This document shows positions 14,037-15,565 of a stretch of DNA of 15,565 nucleotides, piece after piece (within the stretch, counting starts at the first letter, position 1; every line of letters starts with the position of its first letter). Source of the DNA: Bacteroidaceae bacterium (lineage in GTDB: Bacteria > Bacteroidota > Bacteroidia > Bacteroidales > Bacteroidaceae); contig JAEDNQ010000039.1 in assembly GCA_016302435.1 (NCBI GenBank), positions 1-15,565 on the forward strand, given 5' to 3'. The notes under the pieces are model-generated. The model was given only the letters and a program-made list of their open reading frames with translations, was not told where the DNA came from and searched no databases. A program made the translations under genes and the position numbers.

Positions 14037-14190
14037 CATTACAGATTTACCATCTCTGGTATCTCATTGGCAATATATCATCTCTGGTATCTCATTGGCA
14101 ATATATCATCTCTGGTATTTCAATTCTGATATTGCATTTCTGGTATCTCATTTCTGATATATCAATTCTGCTATCTCATCTCTAAACTTG
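14037..14190. repeat. 14-bp tandem array with 28-bp higher-order period
   Basis: From 14037 the sequence can be cut into eleven consecutive 14-bp units, each starting with CA; consensus CATYTCTGRTATMT. From 14051 pairs form 28-bp units at 14051, 14079, 14107, 14135 and 14163. The first two 28-bp units are identical: CATCTCTGGTATCT plus CATTGGCAATATAT. The others have diverged, and the last 14-mer (CATCTCTAAACTTG) is degenerate. The array fills the space between the PPIase stop and the M16 peptidase start. It is non-coding as far as I can see and has no unique spacers, so it is not a CRISPR. Confidence 0.85.
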
Positions 14191-14195
14191 ATTTA

Positions 14196-15026
14196 TCACT
14201 CTACCACATAAGCCTTGACAATCCTTATCTCTGTGAGAGGTTTGTCCGCTCCGTCGGTCTTTACCTTTTGTATAGTCTCCACCGTCTTCATGCCTTCCAC
14301 GACTTCGCCAAAGACTGTGTATTCGTTGTCGAGCCATGGCGCACCACCATTGACCTTATAGCGTCGGCGCAAGTCATTAGGGTAGGTGATAGGAGGGTTC
14401 TCCGACATCTCATAGCGAGCCTCGTCTTGCAGCTTCTCTAACAGGTCGCTGATGCCATACTTATCTCTTGCAGCGCGGAGCTTGTCGAGCTCGTCCTTGT
14501 GCTCCTCCTGTTTCTTGGCGTATAGAATGTCTGCATCTCGCTGTGCGCGGCCTGTCTCGTAACCGTTGAGGTCGTCGTCAGTGCATGTCCTGCCTGTGAC
14601 GATATAGAACTGGAACTTGTCGCTGGCTCTCTCCGGATTGGTGTCATCACTTTCTCTCGCTGCTGCTACTGCTCCGCGCACATTGGCGTGAATAGGCCAT
14701 ACTATCTCCGCCGAGATGGTCTCGGGGATAGTGTCTCCCTTTTCGTCAATCTTCACAGGGTAGCTCTCCGGACGAGTGCATGGATCGCCTGTCTGAATCA
14801 TGAAGTTTCGTATGACGCGATGGAAGGTTACTCCGGTGTACATGCCCTCCTCGACATTGCGGATGAAGTTGTCGCGATGACCCGGGGTGTCGTTGTAGAG
14901 TCGAAGGCGTATGTTGCCTGCTGTCGTCTCAAGCACCACTTCTTTCTGTGTAGTACCAGGTTGTGAGTTGCAGCTTGTGCATACGAGGCAGAATATGCAG
15001 GCTGTCATGAGCAGAATCCTTTTCAT
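14196..15026 (-). CDS. Cyclophilin-type peptidyl-prolyl cis-trans isomerase, lipoprotein
   Basis: A 276-residue envelope protein. The N-terminus (MKRILLMTACIFCLVCTSCNS) is a lipoprotein-like signal with the likely acylated Cys19 preceded by T-S. The cyclophilin domain starts at VVLETTAGNIRLRLY (30-44) and shows TFHRVIRNFMIQTGDP (67-82; catalytic-type Arg70), GAVAAARESDDTNPERASDKFQFYIV (118-143) and YTVFGEVVEGMKTVETI (236-252). Between QFYIV and YTVFGEV an inserted, highly charged helical segment of roughly 80 residues (about 146-228) replaces the short loop of classical cyclophilins. It looks like a coiled coil (KKQEEHKDELDKLRAARDKYG). The role is presumably prolyl isomerisation during folding of exported proteins. 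A promoter lies at 15124-15154. Confidence 0.9.
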   Translation of the reverse strand: MKRILLMTACIFCLVCTSCNSQPGTTQKEVVLETTAGNIRLRLYNDTPGHRDNFIRNVEEGMYTGVTFHRVIRNFMIQTGDPCTRPESYPVKIDEKGDTIPETISAEIVWPIHANVRGAVAAARESDDTNPERASDKFQFYIVTGRTCTDDDLNGYETGRAQRDADILYAKKQEEHKDELDKLRAARDKYGISDLLEKLQDEARYEMSENPPITYPNDLRRRYKVNGGAPWLDNEYTVFGEVVEGMKTVETIQKVKTDGADKPLTEIRIVKAYVVE

Positions 15027-15123
15027 TTTTGATGTTGGTTGTTTGTGGGTTTGAAAGGAGTTGGATGGTTTGTGGGAGCGTGAAAGTTCATCAGCATCTG
15101 CCCCATCCAGACGATTCCGTGTT

Positions 15124-15154
15124 CAAAGGTACTGCATTTTTGTCTAATGGCAAT
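15124..15154 (-). promoter_or_regulatory. Promoter of the PPIase lipoprotein gene
   Basis: The minus strand reads ATTG (15154-15151), a 19-bp spacer and TACCTTTG (15131-15124). The -7 box is a perfect TAnnTTTG. The expected leader is about 90 nt. A dyad at 15173-15193 lies just upstream of the -33 box. Confidence 0.6.
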
Positions 15155-15172
15155 GGCACTTGAACAAGAATC

Positions 15173-15193
15173 TTATTTTCAAGTCGAAAATAA
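15173..15193. promoter_or_regulatory. Dyad upstream of the PPIase promoter
   Basis: TTATTTTC (15173-15180) and GAAAATAA (15186-15193) are perfect inverted 8-mers around AAGTC. The site ends 19 bp upstream of the -33 box, a normal place for an activator. It is A/T-only apart from one C/G pair, so chance similarity is possible. Confidence 0.25.
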
Positions 15194-15244
15194 CATTTTT
15201 CAGATGCAAAGTTGTGACTGTTTTGTTGCTGAAGGACAAGAAAA

Positions 15245-15280
15245 GACAAAGGTGATATCCTCACGGACATCACCTTTGTC
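15245..15280 (-). terminator. Strong hairpin terminator for the gene entering from the right
   Basis: GACAAAGGTGATATCC (15245-15260) and GGACATCACCTTTGTC (15265-15280) form a 16-position stem with one mismatch around a four-base loop. On the minus strand it is followed by TTTTCTTG, a usable T-run. No plus-strand gene ends before it, so it most likely ends a minus-strand transcript coming from beyond the window. Confidence 0.65.
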
Positions 15281-15535
15281 AATTCATTTCTTAAACCAAA
15301 ATGAAAACCTTAATCTTTTTACTAACCTAAAACCTATTGTATAACCTATGTCTTATATCTATTCTAATCACTTATGTGTATTGTTCTTTTCAAAATGTTA
15401 TCCGAACAATCTTTTTACCTGTAAAAAACAATACTTTGAGTCAGAATCTTACTATAATTTTACTAACCAATATTGCCTTATTACTAACCAATCTTATATC
15501 TATACTAACTAATCTTATATCTATACTAACTAATC
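15281..15535. other. A/T-rich non-coding stretch, probable 3' UTR
   Basis: About 255 bp between the presumed stop codon of the right-edge gene and its terminator. It is nearly all A, T and C on the plus strand and contains ACTAAC/CTAATC motifs, including the 21-bp array and a related segment TCTTATATCTATTCTAATC at 15351-15369. No gene is supported, although a tiny plus-strand frame MKTLIFLLT starts at 15301. Confidence 0.5.
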
Positions 15536-15538
15536 TTA
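15462..15538. repeat. 21-bp tandem repeat array
   Basis: Units begin at 15462, 15483, 15504 and 15525. The second is ACTAACCAATCTTATATCT plus AT. The third differs by a single C-to-T, the first shares the ACTAACCAAT head and diverges after that, and the fourth is cut after 14 bases (ACTAACTAATCTTA). The last three bases of the truncated unit form the stop codon of the gene entering from the right. Confidence 0.85.
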
Positions 15539-15565
15539 CTTGCTGTTCTTGTTTCCGGCTTGCCC
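15536..15565 (-). CDS. C-terminal end of an unidentified gene (partial, beyond right edge)
   Basis: On the minus strand the last nine codons read GQAGNKNSK and then TAA (15538-15536). The abrupt change here from G/C-balanced to A/T-rich repeat sequence, together with the downstream terminator at 15245-15280, suggests a gene 3' end. Nine residues are too few to identify it or to exclude chance. Confidence 0.3.
   Translation of the reverse strand, partial: GQAGNKNSK

Noticed and set aside
14037..14190. Array considered as a CRISPR
   Set aside because: Units are contiguous with no unique spacers and no cas genes are nearby; the same holds for the 9-bp and 21-bp arrays.
15091..15282. 63-codon minus-strand frame upstream of the PPIase gene
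   Set aside because: It spans the PPIase promoter and the terminator hairpin, so it cannot be one coherent transcript and reads as chance.
1..15565. Defence system, prophage, secretion or biosynthetic cluster
   Set aside because: All identified genes are metabolic, repair, RNA-modification or envelope functions; there is no toxin, nuclease-methylase pair, phage structural gene or transposase gene.

Overview
This window looks like chromosomal DNA from a member of the Bacteroidales, most likely Prevotella or a close relative. Five genes are preceded by the Bacteroidetes-type promoter (-7 TAnnTTTG, usually with a -33 TTG/TTTG box 19-21 bp upstream). Shine-Dalgarno sequences are essentially absent, and the gene set fits the group: a DUF3943 protein, a Pif1-like helicase with a C-terminal HTH tail, and a cyclophilin lipoprotein with a large insertion. 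The assignment is an inference from these features, not from a database match.

Layout, left to right. At 1-937 (-) lies a branched-chain aminotransferase gene (ilvE) cut by the left edge, with a leader of about 190 nt. At 1301-3640 (-) is a Pif1/RecD-like helicase and at 3770-4570 (-) a secreted alpha/beta-hydrolase; a 9-bp tandem array separates them. At 4888-6369 (-) is an L-fucose/L-arabinose isomerase-family protein with a strong terminator hairpin after it. A gap of about 560 bp leads to a plus-strand group: a TetR regulator (6934-7524) with a structured leader, FabG (7592-8350) and an RluA-family pseudouridine synthase (8524-9195). The region 9189-9455 holds a 166-bp fold-back (MITE-like) element and a very stable bidirectional terminator. 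At 9490-11094 (-) is the DUF3943 protein, transcribed divergently from radA (11311-12717, +). radA converges on an M16 zinc peptidase gene (12775-14019, -), which lies downstream of a 14/28-bp tandem array and a cyclophilin-type PPIase lipoprotein gene (14196-15026, -). The right end carries a 21-bp tandem array, a terminator hairpin and probably the last codons of another minus-strand gene.

The genes are mostly housekeeping: amino-acid and fatty-acid metabolism, RNA modification, DNA repair, envelope proteins and protein quality control. I found no defence system, prophage, CRISPR array or biosynthetic cluster. TetR-FabG is the only neighbouring pair that suggests a functional link, namely local control of fatty-acid reduction.

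The unusual content is in the spacers. There are three unrelated tandem arrays with periods of 9, 14/28 and 21 bp, each between same-strand genes. There is also the fold-back element whose arm supplies the rluA-like stop codon, a nested RNA-like fold before tetR, and a branched-chain-residue-rich short ORF in the ilvE leader.
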